In this document: positions 1 through 8,464 of the stretch, in pieces
Position numbering within the stretch: position 1 is the first letter of the stretch
How the letters are laid out: each line of letters begins with the position of its first letter
Assembly: GCA_964553615.1 (NCBI GenBank)
Contig: CAZKMA010000037.1
Span: 1 to 46,666 of the forward strand
DNA length: 46,666 nucleotides
Source of the DNA: DATKUC01 sp964553615
Lineage (GTDB): Bacteria; Spirochaetota; Spirochaetia; DSM-27196; DATKUC01
Direction: 5' to 3'
Notes under the pieces: model-generated
Databases searched by the model: none
Told to the model about the DNA's origin: nothing
The model's input: the letters and a program-made list of their open reading frames with translations, nothing else
Made by a program: the position numbers and the translations under genes

Positions 1-1
1 C

Positions 2-181
2 CCGGGTGCCGGCAACGCAACGGTTCAGCTCACCCTCTACAACTTCATTAGCCGGTACGTGACCCAGTACAACCTGCTCTTCGCGGATGTGTTGCTCATT
101 TCCATTCCACCCCTTATTCTCTTTATCATCTTTAACCGACGCATCGTCGCGGGCATCGTGGCCGGCGCGGTAAAGGGTTAA
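2..181 (+). CDS. carbohydrate ABC transporter permease, C-terminal fragment
   Basis: Only the last 59 codons are in the window, open from the left edge to a TAA stop. The fragment has a hydrophobic stretch (LLISIPPLILFIIF) and ends in a basic cap followed by IVAGIVAGAVKG. This is the standard C-terminus of MalG/LacG-type (CUT1) permeases, and the full permease at 5241-6080 ends with almost the same residues (GMVAGALKG). The protein would be one of two membrane subunits importing a sugar. It is followed after 29 bp by the alpha-L-rhamnosidase gene on the same strand, so the imported sugar may be a rhamnoside; that is inference from position. The family call is firm, the substrate is not. Confidence 0.85.
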   Translation, partial: PGAGNATVQLTLYNFISRYVTQYNLLFADVLLISIPPLILFIIFNRRIVAGIVAGAVKG

Positions 182-210
182 TCACTACACCGATCCACAG
201 GAGTTCTCCG

Positions 211-2886
211 ATGCTCGAAGTCTACGATCTGACATGTGAATACGAATCCGCACCCATAGCGGTGGCCGTCCCCCGGCCCCGCTTCAGCTGGAAACTCGTG
301 AGCGATCGCCCAAAGGTCGTTCAGGTCGCATACCGAATCGAAGTCGGAGAGGACGCGGGGTTTGCGGAGATTTTTTGGGATTCCGGTTTCATCAAATCGC
401 CGAGCTCCCACCTGGTGGAGTATGAAGGTCCCAGCCTGGAAGAATGCACCCGATACTTCTGGCGCGTAACGGTACGCGACGATGCGGATAATCAGAGTGC
501 GTCCCTCAAGGCAGCGCTTTTCGAAACCGCAATGCAGCCCGCATCGTGGAAAGCGCCGTTCATCGGAATGGATATTCCGGCCGGAGAGACTACATCCCGT
601 CCGATCTACCTTCGCAAGGAACTCACGATCGAAGGAGAACCTGCCTCGGCCCGCGTCTACACGACGGCGCTCGGGGTATACGAACTATGGATCAACGGAA
701 CTCGCGTGGATTCTGCTTTTTTTGCACCGGGTTGGACGAATTACCGCAAGCGCCTGGCCTATCAGACCTACGACGTCACCGATCTGCTCCAGCCGGGTGC
801 CAACGTCATCGGTGCGGTCGTCGGAGCCGGATGGTACTCAGGCGATCTTACGTGGACGAAGCGCCGGGAGTTCTACGGCAAGCAGTCTGCCCTGTCTCTG
901 GAGCTCCGGGCAACGACTGACAAGGGAACACCTTCTCCACTGATGAGCGACGAATCGTGGCAGGCCTCCTACGGCCCGATCCTCTACTCGGAGCTCTACC
1001 ACGGTGAGCGCTACGATGCGCGCAAGGGGCAGCCTGGTTGGAGCTCTCCGGGGTTCGAGACCTCCGGGTGGAGCCATGCGGTGCTCCGGGACTTTCCAAG
1101 AGAGCGGCTGGTTGCCCAGGAGGGACCACTCGTTCGAAAACAGGAGCACCTGGAGGTTCGAGAGGTCATCACGACGCCGAAGGGAGAGACGGTCCTCGAC
1201 TTCGGGCAGAACCTCACCGGCTGGGTGCGGTTCACGGTGCGCGGCAGTGCCGGGCAGCGGGTCGTTCTCCGGCACGCGGAGGTCCTCGATGCTGAGGGGA
1301 ACTTCTACACCGAGAACCTGAGAGACGCCCGGGCGGAGATCGAGTACATCCTCCAAGGCGATGGAGAGGAGAGCTTTGAGCCCCACTTCACCTTTCACGG
1401 TTTTCGATTTGTTCGGGTCGATGAGTGGCCCGGAAGCGTCGATCCGGCGAACTTCACCGCTGTCGTGCTCCACTCCGAGATGGAGTCCACCTTGAGCTTC
1501 GAATGCTCAAACCCGCTCCTCAATCAACTGCATCATAACATCCTGTGGGGTTGGAAGGGGAATGCCGTGGATGTCCCGACCGACTGTCCCCAACGCGATG
1601 AACGCCTCGGCTGGACAGGGGATGCCGAGGTCTTCATCGGGACCGCAACCTACCTGACTCAATCGGCGGGCTTCTATCGAAGGTGGCTCCGCGATCTTGC
1701 GTCGGAGCAGTTCGAGGATGGTGGAATCCCTTTCGTGGTACCCGACATCTTCACGCCGATTGCCTCGGAGGTTCCGATGTTCACCAGCAGCCATTCGTCC
1801 ACCGGATGGGGCGACGCCGCAGTGATCTGTCCCTGGACGGTGTACGAGCACTACGGCGACCGCCGCCTCCTCGTGGAGCAGTACGTATCGATGAAGGCGT
1901 GGGTCGAGTATATCCGCACTCATGCCGAAGGCGGGCTGATCTGGAACACCGGGTTTCATTTCGGTGACTGGGTGGCCCTGGATGCGAAAGAGGGAAGCTA
2001 CTTCGGCGCTACCCCGAACGATCTCACCGCCACCGCATTCTATGCCTACTCGACCGAGCTGGTGGCGCGCGCCGCAAGGGCGTTGGGGAAGTCTGAGGAT
2101 GCTGCCGGGTACGAGAAGCTGCACGCCGATATCGTCGAGGCCTACCGGAGGGAGTTCATTACCCCGTCGGGGCGCATCGCGGCGCGCACGCAGACCGCTC
2201 ACATCCTGTCGCTCGTCTTCGGACTGGTCCCCCGGGAACAGCGCGGGCGGGTCGTTCGCGATCTCGCCCAACTCATTGATGAGAACGGTGGGCACCTGAC
2301 CACAGGGTTCCTCGGGACTCCCTTCATCTGCAAAGCACTGGCCGACAACGGACGCCTCGATGCAGCCTACGAGCTCCTGCTCCGAGACGACTATCCCTCC
2401 TGGCTCTATCAAATCACGAAGGGAGCGACGACCGTCTGGGAGCATTGGGATGGCATAAAGCCCGACGGGACCATGTGGAGCCCGGACATGAACTCCTTCA
2501 ACCACTACGCCTACGGCGCGATCGGTGAGTGGATCTACGCCACCATCGGCGGGCTGTCGCCCGACCCGGATGATCCCGGATTTCACACTGCGGTGCTCGC
2601 GCCACGACCCGGTGGAGGCATCACCCACGCAAAGACGGCCTATCAGGGCCCCTACGGCAAAATCGAGCTCGAGTGGCGCCTGGAGGGCGAGCGGCTCATG
2701 CTGGACGCGGTTGTGCCGCCGAACAGCTCGGGCAGGTTCCGTCTGCAGGGAGTTGCAGCAACTCGGGTGAAGGCGCCCGATGGGGTCGTCTTCTCAGATT
2801 CTCACGATGCCGCGGAGGCGGTGGTGGGTTCCGGGCGGTGGCACCTCGAATGCCCGTGGCCCGAGCCCGGAAGACCGGCGAAATAG
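211..2886 (+). CDS. alpha-L-rhamnosidase, GH78 family
   Basis: This 891-residue protein should hydrolyse terminal alpha-L-rhamnose from glycosides or pectin-type oligosaccharides. The N-terminal third is beta-rich and matches the Fn3-like and jelly-roll domains of GH78. The (alpha/alpha)6 catalytic domain carries DCPQRDERLGWTGD around residues 458-471, with Glu464 in the position of the family's general acid, and WEHWDG, with Glu744 in the position of the general base. No signal peptide is visible, so it probably acts in the cytoplasm on imported rhamnosides. The start is supported by AGGAG eight bases upstream of ATG. It lies 29 bp after a sugar permease gene, which suggests one operon for import and hydrolysis. 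Length is normal for the family. Confidence 0.93.
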   Translation: MLEVYDLTCEYESAPIAVAVPRPRFSWKLVSDRPKVVQVAYRIEVGEDAGFAEIFWDSGFIKSPSSHLVEYEGPSLEECTRYFWRVTVRDDADNQSASLKAALFETAMQPASWKAPFIGMDIPAGETTSRPIYLRKELTIEGEPASARVYTTALGVYELWINGTRVDSAFFAPGWTNYRKRLAYQTYDVTDLLQPGANVIGAVVGAGWYSGDLTWTKRREFYGKQSALSLELRATTDKGTPSPLMSDESWQASYGPILYSELYHGERYDARKGQPGWSSPGFETSGWSHAVLRDFPRERLVAQEGPLVRKQEHLEVREVITTPKGETVLDFGQNLTGWVRFTVRGSAGQRVVLRHAEVLDAEGNFYTENLRDARAEIEYILQGDGEESFEPHFTFHGFRFVRVDEWPGSVDPANFTAVVLHSEMESTLSFECSNPLLNQLHHNILWGWKGNAVDVPTDCPQRDERLGWTGDAEVFIGTATYLTQSAGFYRRWLRDLASEQFEDGGIPFVVPDIFTPIASEVPMFTSSHSSTGWGDAAVICPWTVYEHYGDRRLLVEQYVSMKAWVEYIRTHAEGGLIWNTGFHFGDWVALDAKEGSYFGATPNDLTATAFYAYSTELVARAARALGKSEDAAGYEKLHADIVEAYRREFITPSGRIAARTQTAHILSLVFGLVPREQRGRVVRDLAQLIDENGGHLTTGFLGTPFICKALADNGRLDAAYELLLRDDYPSWLYQITKGATTVWEHWDGIKPDGTMWSPDMNSFNHYAYGAIGEWIYATIGGLSPDPDDPGFHTAVLAPRPGGGITHAKTAYQGPYGKIELEWRLEGERLMLDAVVPPNSSGRFRLQGVAATRVKAPDGVVFSDSHDAAEAVVGSGRWHLECPWPEPGRPAK

Positions 2887-3204
2887 CGGGGAAAGAAGCT
2901 GAGGGCACGGCTCCGGGAAATGACGCGTAACTTCGGGGCCCTCGAACGAGGACCTCGGCGTTCGTCCAGTCATACTCACCTTCCGCTTGTATCCTGCTCG
3001 ACGGGACATTTTGATCGAATTCCCAGGGGGACACTAACATGGAGTTTCAACAGGAAATCGGTTTGTGGTTGGTGGCAGTCTCACCGGCGGGTCACCGAGC
3101 ATCGGGATTGCCGCACGGCGTGGTATCTTGCAAGGAGACACCGGTTGCCCTATCATTCCATCGGGAGCCTGGGACATTCGCTACACACAACGACGAAAGG
3201 GAAT
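2887..3204. other. intergenic region between rhamnosidase and GGDEF genes
   Basis: These 318 bp hold no gene that I can support. An open frame from 3039 overlaps the next gene out of frame, is arginine-rich and resembles nothing, so it is treated as chance. The only signal seen is a promoter-like pair of hexamers at 3128-3156, described separately. No terminator with a T-run was found after the rhamnosidase stop. Confidence 0.5.
3128..3156 (+). promoter_or_regulatory. putative sigma70-type promoter of the GGDEF gene
   Basis: TTGCAA (3128-3133, 4/6 match to the -35 consensus) and TATCAT (3151-3156, 5/6 match to the -10 consensus) are separated by 17 bp. Transcription would start near 3163, about 40 bases before the ATG at 3205. 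This is a pattern match only. Confidence 0.4.
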
Positions 3205-4266
3205 ATGACGAAAAGGCAGGACCGGCAGAACGAACAAGAGTCGAGCTCTTTCACCCGGGATTTGCGTGCACTCCACGATATTTCAATGGAACTGTCCGTC
3301 GCAGAAGACGTTCAGGACCTCTGCAGGAGGGCGGTTATTCTCGGCCGAGAGACCCTCGGATTCGATCGGCTCGGGATCTGGTTTATCGATCCGGAAAATC
3401 CGGCCTGGAACGTCGGAACGTGGGGTACGGATGAGCAGGGGAATGTGCGGGATGAACGAGAATCACGCGTTCGACGCAATCCCGACATTACGCCGGAGGA
3501 GTTCTACACCGGGAAAGTTCCGATGTTGCTGTTCGAGAACGCAGTCTGTTACAACGACAAACGTGAGCCGGTGGGACGATCTGACAAGGTTCTTGCGCCC
3601 CTGTGGGACGGAAATCATATCATTGGAGAGCTCTCCGCGGATAACTTGTTGACCGGCCGGGCGTTCGACGCAGAACGGCAGGAAGTTCTGATTGTTTTTG
3701 CACGCATTATTGCTCATCTCTCGAGTCTGAAGCGTGTGGAATCCGAGCTGCGGAGGCTCGCCTCGACGGATTCGCTGACCGGCGCCATAAACCGCAGAAC
3801 GGCGCTCATTATTCTGGAAAAACAGATCGCCGCCTGCCTGCGAAAGAAATCCCCTCTTACCGTAGCGGCAGTAGATCTGGATACGCTGAAACTGGCGAAC
3901 GACCGCTTTGGGCATGCGGAAGGGGACTCGTACATCCGCGACGTATTTCGGGCAATGATCGACCGGGTTCGGGTATCAGACACGGTAGGGCGTATAGGCG
4001 GAGACGAGTTTCTGGTAATCTTCCCCGACTGCGAGGCCGAGGAGGCGAAGGGCATAATGCAGGAGATCTCCGCATCCATTGAAGAGGCGCCAAAGGAATA
4101 TCAGTACAGCCGTGCCATTAGTTGCGGCATTGCATCTCTGACGGAGCTGCCGGAAGACGAATGCAATTTTGCACAGGAAATCCGGCGCTGCACGACATCC
4201 CTCCTGAGCCTGGCCGACGACCGAATGTATACCGATAAGCGACAGAAACCTCACGCGCGCGAGTAG
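3205..4266 (+). CDS. diguanylate cyclase, GAF-GGDEF
   Basis: This 353-residue soluble protein should make cyclic di-GMP from two GTP. Residues about 20-180 form a GAF-type sensory domain. Residues about 185-350 form the GGDEF domain, with an intact GGDEF signature at 265-269. Five residues before it, RVSD (256-259) matches the RxxD inhibitory site, so product feedback is expected. There are no membrane segments or phosphorylation domain, so the input is probably a cytoplasmic ligand bound by GAF. The open frame runs 95 codons further upstream, but that extension is low-complexity and unlike any domain; the ATG at 3205 after AAAGGGAAT is preferred. It stands alone between the rhamnosidase and a convergent arginase-fold gene. 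Confidence 0.9.
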   Translation: MTKRQDRQNEQESSSFTRDLRALHDISMELSVAEDVQDLCRRAVILGRETLGFDRLGIWFIDPENPAWNVGTWGTDEQGNVRDERESRVRRNPDITPEEFYTGKVPMLLFENAVCYNDKREPVGRSDKVLAPLWDGNHIIGELSADNLLTGRAFDAERQEVLIVFARIIAHLSSLKRVESELRRLASTDSLTGAINRRTALIILEKQIAACLRKKSPLTVAAVDLDTLKLANDRFGHAEGDSYIRDVFRAMIDRVRVSDTVGRIGGDEFLVIFPDCEAEEAKGIMQEISASIEEAPKEYQYSRAISCGIASLTELPEDECNFAQEIRRCTTSLLSLADDRMYTDKRQKPHARE

Positions 4267-4320
4267 ACCCACTTCGTTACCTAACCGACAAACCAGTCGC
4301 ATCTCCCCGGAAATCCCGCC

Positions 4321-5166
4321 TCATGCGGAAGCTTCGCTTCCAATTCCCGTGAAAATGCCGTGAAACGCCCGAGCAAGTGCCGCGAGTCTACCTGGATCGG
4401 TTTCAAAGTTCTCTGCAACGGAAAAGCCGGCAACCGGGGCTCGCTGCTGAACGTACGCGAGCAGTCGGGAAAGAGATCTCAGATCGAGTCCGGCCGGAAC
4501 CGTGCATTTCGGATTCAGGTAGGAATCCGGGTGAAGGACATCGAGATCGATATGAAGATAGACCGGAGAATTACCGCTACGCGAAAGAAAGTCACCCAGA
4601 CTCGCGAAATCACCGTCAACGGACAACTGTCGGATACCCAGTTTCTGCCGAACTTCCCGCTCGTACGGGTCCAGGACTTTCTGACCGCAGAGCGCAATGT
4701 GCGCGGGGTCGAGTCCTGATGCGTCGGGGGAAAAAAGCAACCGGGTCGGCGCGTCAATCAGCGCTCCGAGCGCCATTCCGTGAATGTAACCGGACTCCGA
4801 TGTTGAGGGGATATTGAGATCACCGTGAGCATCGATCCATATGAGTCGAAGATCCGGATGGATCGATGCGAGATAGGGAATTACCGCAATTGCCGCAGCA
4901 CACCCGCCGCCGAGCAGAACCACCTTCCGCGCCTTTCGTCCAACGAGGGTCGCCCTCACCTCGTGGAGCGCATCCCGGTACAGGCGGAAATTGCGGATAC
5001 CGTGAACTGTCGCAGATGACGCGCTCGAATCCACCCGGTATTGTACGATCGGCTGCAAATAGGTGAAGGCAACCTCGAGGGCGCGCGTACCCTCGGTCAA
5101 TTGGGCTGAGTGTGGGCTGCCGAACCACAGGTTCGTGGAAAGAACGACCGTGGAGTTCTGTTGCAT
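4321..5166 (-). CDS. arginase/agmatinase-fold protein with a variant metal site
   Basis: This 281-residue protein has the ureohydrolase layout: a GG-loop at 86-90, IDAHGD (111-116), HGM (129-131) and HIDLDV (205-210). Asp112, His114, Asp116, Asp207 and Asp209 fit five of the six Mn2+ ligands. The GGDHS motif reads GGGCA, so the first metal-binding His is Cys89, and the Asp of the later DP pair is His. Similar Cys-containing loops occur in an uncharacterised branch of the arginase family. The enzyme may therefore use a different substrate or a changed metal centre, and arginase activity should not be assumed. The ATG at 5166 is preferred over one 17 codons upstream because AAGAGG precedes it. 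It lies 74 bp downstream of the sugar permease genes on the same strand and may be the last gene of that operon. Confidence 0.8.
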   Translation of the reverse strand: MQQNSTVVLSTNLWFGSPHSAQLTEGTRALEVAFTYLQPIVQYRVDSSASSATVHGIRNFRLYRDALHEVRATLVGRKARKVVLLGGGCAAAIAVIPYLASIHPDLRLIWIDAHGDLNIPSTSESGYIHGMALGALIDAPTRLLFSPDASGLDPAHIALCGQKVLDPYEREVRQKLGIRQLSVDGDFASLGDFLSRSGNSPVYLHIDLDVLHPDSYLNPKCTVPAGLDLRSLSRLLAYVQQRAPVAGFSVAENFETDPGRLAALARAFHGIFTGIGSEASA

Positions 5167-5240
5167 TGGTCCTCTTCGGATTATTGAGATGATAGGAAAA
5201 GTTGTCTCGCCCCGCAAAGGGTCGGCCGGCGTGGCACGAG

Positions 5241-6080
5241 CTACCCTTTGAGTGCGCCCGCGACCATTCCTTCGATGAGCCGTTCACGGACTATGCCATA
5301 CACAATGAGCAACGGCAGCGATGACAGCACCAGTGCGGCCATCATCAGGGGGATGTTCGCGGCAAACTGCCCCTGGAAATTCCATAGAGCGAGCGGAATT
5401 GGTCGCTTGCCTTCAGAACTTATCAGCACGAGCGGAAAAATGAATTCGTTCCACAGGACAACTGCATTGAGAATCCCCACCGCAGTAAGTGCAGGTCTCG
5501 ACATGGGAAGGATGATGCTCGAGTAGATATTCCACTTGTTCGCGCCGTCCATGAGCGCCGCTTCTTCGAGACTCATTGGAATCTCTCCCATGAATGCGGT
5601 GACAATAAAGATGGTAACTGGCAAATTGAATGCCACAAAGGGGCCAATCAGCGCCAGAAGCCGGTCGTAAATGCCCATCATGCGCGTCAATTCGTACACG
5701 GGTATGAGTGTTATGTGTACCGGGATGGTGAGACCTCCGACGAAGAGGAAGTAGAAGAGTGTCCGGAACCTGAACTTCACCCGGGAAAGGCCAAACGCGG
5801 CAAGGCTCCCCACGAAAAGAAGGAGAACGAGCGAAACCCCGACGGAAAACAGCGAATTCGCGAAGTAGCGCGGGAAGGCATTCTTCCAGACAATTGCGTA
5901 GTTGCCCAGCGACCATGGATTCGGAAGCTGCCAGAATGTCCCATTGTAGTACTGGACCTGCTCTTTCATGGAGTTCTGCACAAGGAAGACTATCGGATAG
6001 AGAACGATCAGAAGCCACATGACGATGAGCGCATATGCGACTACGCGCCCGGCAGTTGCCCCGCCGGATGGGCTACGCAT
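5241..6080 (-). CDS. carbohydrate ABC transporter permease (MalG type)
   Basis: This 279-residue integral membrane protein has about six transmembrane segments. Its cytoplasmic EAA loop (EEAALMDGANKWNIYSSIILP) contacts the ATPase subunit. The family forms the second pore subunit of CUT1 sugar importers. Its ATG lies inside the end of the preceding permease gene (8-bp overlap), which indicates translational coupling. No ATPase gene is found in this operon, so the transporter probably borrows a shared MsmK/MalK-type ATPase encoded elsewhere, as is common for CUT1 systems. The substrate is unknown; control by the neighbouring sugar-sensing kinase and the nearby rhamnosidase make a plant-derived oligosaccharide plausible, by inference. 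Confidence 0.93.
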   Translation of the reverse strand: MRSPSGGATAGRVVAYALIVMWLLIVLYPIVFLVQNSMKEQVQYYNGTFWQLPNPWSLGNYAIVWKNAFPRYFANSLFSVGVSLVLLLFVGSLAAFGLSRVKFRFRTLFYFLFVGGLTIPVHITLIPVYELTRMMGIYDRLLALIGPFVAFNLPVTIFIVTAFMGEIPMSLEEAALMDGANKWNIYSSIILPMSRPALTAVGILNAVVLWNEFIFPLVLISSEGKRPIPLALWNFQGQFAANIPLMMAALVLSSLPLLIVYGIVRERLIEGMVAGALKG

Positions 6081-6957
6081 AGTTTACCTCCGATCGGCGG
6101 CCCAGACGGAGCAGGACGACGGTGAGGGCGAACGAGACGATGAACATCGACATTGCAATCGTGCTTCCATATCCCATGCGGAAATTCGTGAACGCCTGTT
6201 TGTACATGTATGTCGCCAGAAGTTCGCTCGCATGGTCCGGCCCACCCTGGGTCATAACGTAGATCAGGCCAAAGTATTTCAAAGAACCGGTAAGCGACAG
6301 AATTGCCGCGGTTCGTATGGTGTTCGAAAGCAGTGGAAGGGTAATGCGAAAGAACGCCTGCGATGGCGAGGCGCCGTCGAGATATGCGGATTCCCGGAGC
6401 TCCTCCGGAATGCCGCTTATTGCCGCGGCAAAGATGATCATGTAGAAGGGAATGAACTGCCAGCAAATCGTGGCAACAACGGCACCGAATGCAAAGTGCG
6501 GATCACCGAGCCATCCGGTGGTTGCGTAGCCCATGCCGACGGCACGCAGGAAGGTGTTGAGCAGTCCGAAGTTCGGCTCGTAGATGTAGCGCCACATAAT
6601 GCCAATTGCAACATCCGAGAACATGAGCGGCAGGAAGAAAAGGAGCTTCATTGTTCGTGAGCCCTTCATACGCGATGAGATGAACAGCGCGAGGAGTATT
6701 CCCATGGGCAATTGTATCAACAGCGAGAAGACGACCAGTTCCAGATTATTCAGCAGGCTGCGGAGGAATACGCCGTCCGAAAAGACTCCAAGCCAGTTAC
6801 CGAGCCCGACGAAGACCTTGTGCGGGGATATTCCATCCCACCGGAAGAGACTGTAGAAACCGGACAGGGGGATCGGGAGGATGAAGTAGAGCAGGTAGAT
6901 CAGCAGGGCAGGCAGAACGAAAACGAACCCGGACAAGAATGTGCTGCGTGTTCTCAT
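6073..6957 (-). CDS. carbohydrate ABC transporter permease (MalF/UgpA type)
   Basis: This 294-residue protein has six predicted membrane helices and an EAA loop (RESAYLDGASPSQAFFRITLP) typical of the first pore subunit of CUT1 importers. The start at 6957 (MRTRSTF) is chosen because AGGA lies at normal distance upstream; an in-frame start eight codons earlier lacks a site. It sits between the binding protein (60 bp away) and the second permease (overlapping), giving the usual order of binding protein, MalF-type and MalG-type genes. Together they form the membrane channel of one importer. Confidence 0.93.
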   Translation of the reverse strand: MRTRSTFLSGFVFVLPALLIYLLYFILPIPLSGFYSLFRWDGISPHKVFVGLGNWLGVFSDGVFLRSLLNNLELVVFSLLIQLPMGILLALFISSRMKGSRTMKLLFFLPLMFSDVAIGIMWRYIYEPNFGLLNTFLRAVGMGYATTGWLGDPHFAFGAVVATICWQFIPFYMIIFAAAISGIPEELRESAYLDGASPSQAFFRITLPLLSNTIRTAAILSLTGSLKYFGLIYVMTQGGPDHASELLATYMYKQAFTNFRMGYGSTIAMSMFIVSFALTVVLLRLGRRSEVNYA

Positions 6958-7017
6958 GAAGTGTTCCTGTGGGGTCGGCACGCACCCCGTTGCCGGGGTG
7001 CGTCCGAATAGCGTTGA

Positions 7018-8334
7018 CTACTGGTTGGTTTTTCTCCAGTCCGTAATTGCCTGCTCCTGTTTTTTCCCCATTTCGGCCGGCGTAATGCTGAGGCCGAACA
7101 ACGATTGCACCAGATCCTTGTGCATCTCGCCGACGCTCGGCGGCAGGAACTGATCCCAGTACACCTGAACGTGCGCTGCATCTTCGAACGCCTTGGCATT
7201 CTTCTTGAGCATCGGATCCGAAATCATGCCCGATACACCCTTCACCGGCGGCGTGCGACCGTTGGCAAGCATGAACTGGACCCACTCGTCGTTCATGACG
7301 TACTTGCTGAGGAATTCTTCTGCAGCCTTCCTGTTCTTCGACTTGGTCGATATCGAATAGTAATCCTGTCCCGGGCTTCCGATCAGATCGGTCGGATCGC
7401 CCTTGCCGCCCTGGATGGTCGGGAAGGTGAAAAAGTCGATGTTCTTCACGTTGTCCGGTGAGTCTGCCTTCAGGTTGTCATAGAACCACGCCCCCATCAG
7501 ATACATGGCCGCGCGACCTGTGTAGATAAGCTGGCGGCTTTCGCCGTTGTCCTGGCTCATGCCGTTAAAACCCTGTGGAAATGCGCCCGCCTTGACAAGG
7601 TCCTGGATCAGCTGACCGGTCTTGATGTACGCAGGATCTTCGAAGCTTGCCTTCCCGTCGTAGACGTTCAGGAACAGATTGGCGCCGCCGATCCTGTCCG
7701 CTATATACATGTAGTAGAAGGAGCTCGGCCACTTGGTCTGGTTTGCCAGGGAGATGGGAATGATGCCGTTGTCCTTCAGCGTCTTGACCGCACTCATGAG
7801 GTCCGCCCATGTCCTGGGCACCGAGACGTTGTACTTGGCCAGGATATCCTTCCGGTACCAGAAGTAGACGCCGGTAAGGCCACCGTACGCAGTGCCATAG
7901 GTATGACCTTCGAAGGTGACAGGGTCGAAGGAAGCGGGTATGTACCGCTTGTCGAGGTTCGCCTTGATGTCGTCTATCGGAGCGACCATCCCCGCATCGA
8001 CATACGCTTTCAGAGGTCCGCCACCCCAGTTATGAAAGATGTCTGGGGGAGTTCCGCCGCCCATGGCGACTTTGAGTTTCGTCTTGTACGGATCGTTCTC
8101 TATGTGGACGACCTGGAGCTGGACGCCCGTGTCCTTCGAGAACTGTGCCGCCTCTTTATCGATGATGTCTTTCATCTTGCCGGTGGTCTGCACGTCCCAG
8201 AGTACGATACTTGCAGAAGCCGCTTGTGAACCGGTGGAACTCGCCCCGGTTTCACCCTTCCCGCCCGCGAACACAGGATATACGCAGAAGAGTGCGACCA
8301 GAATTACCACAAGAGCTGATAAGGCCTTACGCAT
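7018..8334 (-). CDS. extracellular sugar-binding protein, ABC family 1
   Basis: This 438-residue protein is the periplasmic receptor of the sugar importer encoded downstream. Residues 1-23 are a signal peptide (basic start, hydrophobic core, cleavage after FA), and the mature protein begins GGKGETG. That FA-GG-charged pattern is common in spirochaete binding proteins and is one reason for the taxonomic guess. The body has the family 1 (SBP_bac_1) fold: VLWDVQTTGKMKD near the start of the first lobe, then GMVAPIDD and the TYGTAYG stretch in the ligand cleft. AAGGAGG sits eight bases before ATG, the strongest ribosome site of this operon, in keeping with the high expression binding proteins need. 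A leader with three complementary arms lies just upstream (8367-8413). Confidence 0.93.
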   Translation of the reverse strand: MRKALSALVVILVALFCVYPVFAGGKGETGASSTGSQAASASIVLWDVQTTGKMKDIIDKEAAQFSKDTGVQLQVVHIENDPYKTKLKVAMGGGTPPDIFHNWGGGPLKAYVDAGMVAPIDDIKANLDKRYIPASFDPVTFEGHTYGTAYGGLTGVYFWYRKDILAKYNVSVPRTWADLMSAVKTLKDNGIIPISLANQTKWPSSFYYMYIADRIGGANLFLNVYDGKASFEDPAYIKTGQLIQDLVKAGAFPQGFNGMSQDNGESRQLIYTGRAAMYLMGAWFYDNLKADSPDNVKNIDFFTFPTIQGGKGDPTDLIGSPGQDYYSISTKSKNRKAAEEFLSKYVMNDEWVQFMLANGRTPPVKGVSGMISDPMLKKNAKAFEDAAHVQVYWDQFLPPSVGEMHKDLVQSLFGLSITPAEMGKKQEQAITDWRKTNQ

Positions 8335-8366
8335 TTCAAAACCTCCTTGACAGGTTGGAATACCGC

Positions 8367-8413
8367 GTAGCCCCTTTGTGTTAGCGATGGGCTACTCCGG
8401 TAAGAGTAGCCCC
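8367..8413 (-). promoter_or_regulatory. three mutually complementary arms in the leader of the sugar operon
   Basis: On the minus strand three arms follow each other: GGGGCTACTC (8413-8404), GAGTAGCCC (8397-8389) and GGGGCTAC (8374-8367). The first and second form a perfect 9-bp hairpin with a 6-base loop. The second can instead pair 7 bp with the third. The element lies between the response-regulator stop and the ribosome site of the binding-protein gene. Mutually exclusive hairpins are the layout of an attenuator or antiterminator, but no T-run follows, so it could equally be a set of inverted operator half-sites (GGGCTAC) for the response regulator or a processing and stability hairpin. 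The sequence pattern is certain, the function is inferred. Confidence 0.55.
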
Positions 8414-8464
8414 GTCTTGCGGAGTCCGAAAGCGGCCAAAGTGCGAATTCCGGGATAGGTCATT

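Noticed and set aside
1507..2628. 373-codon open frame antisense to the rhamnosidase
   Set aside because: Shadow of a certain GH78 gene; no ribosome site and no family resemblance.
3039..3434. 131-codon open frame overlapping the start of the GGDEF gene
   Set aside because: A purine-rich site precedes its ATG, but it overlaps the GAF domain out of frame and the product is arginine-rich without any family.
4326..4342. Hairpin GGAAGC-TTC-GCTTCC as a terminator of the arginase-fold gene
   Set aside because: It lies inside the last codons of the gene and no T-run follows.
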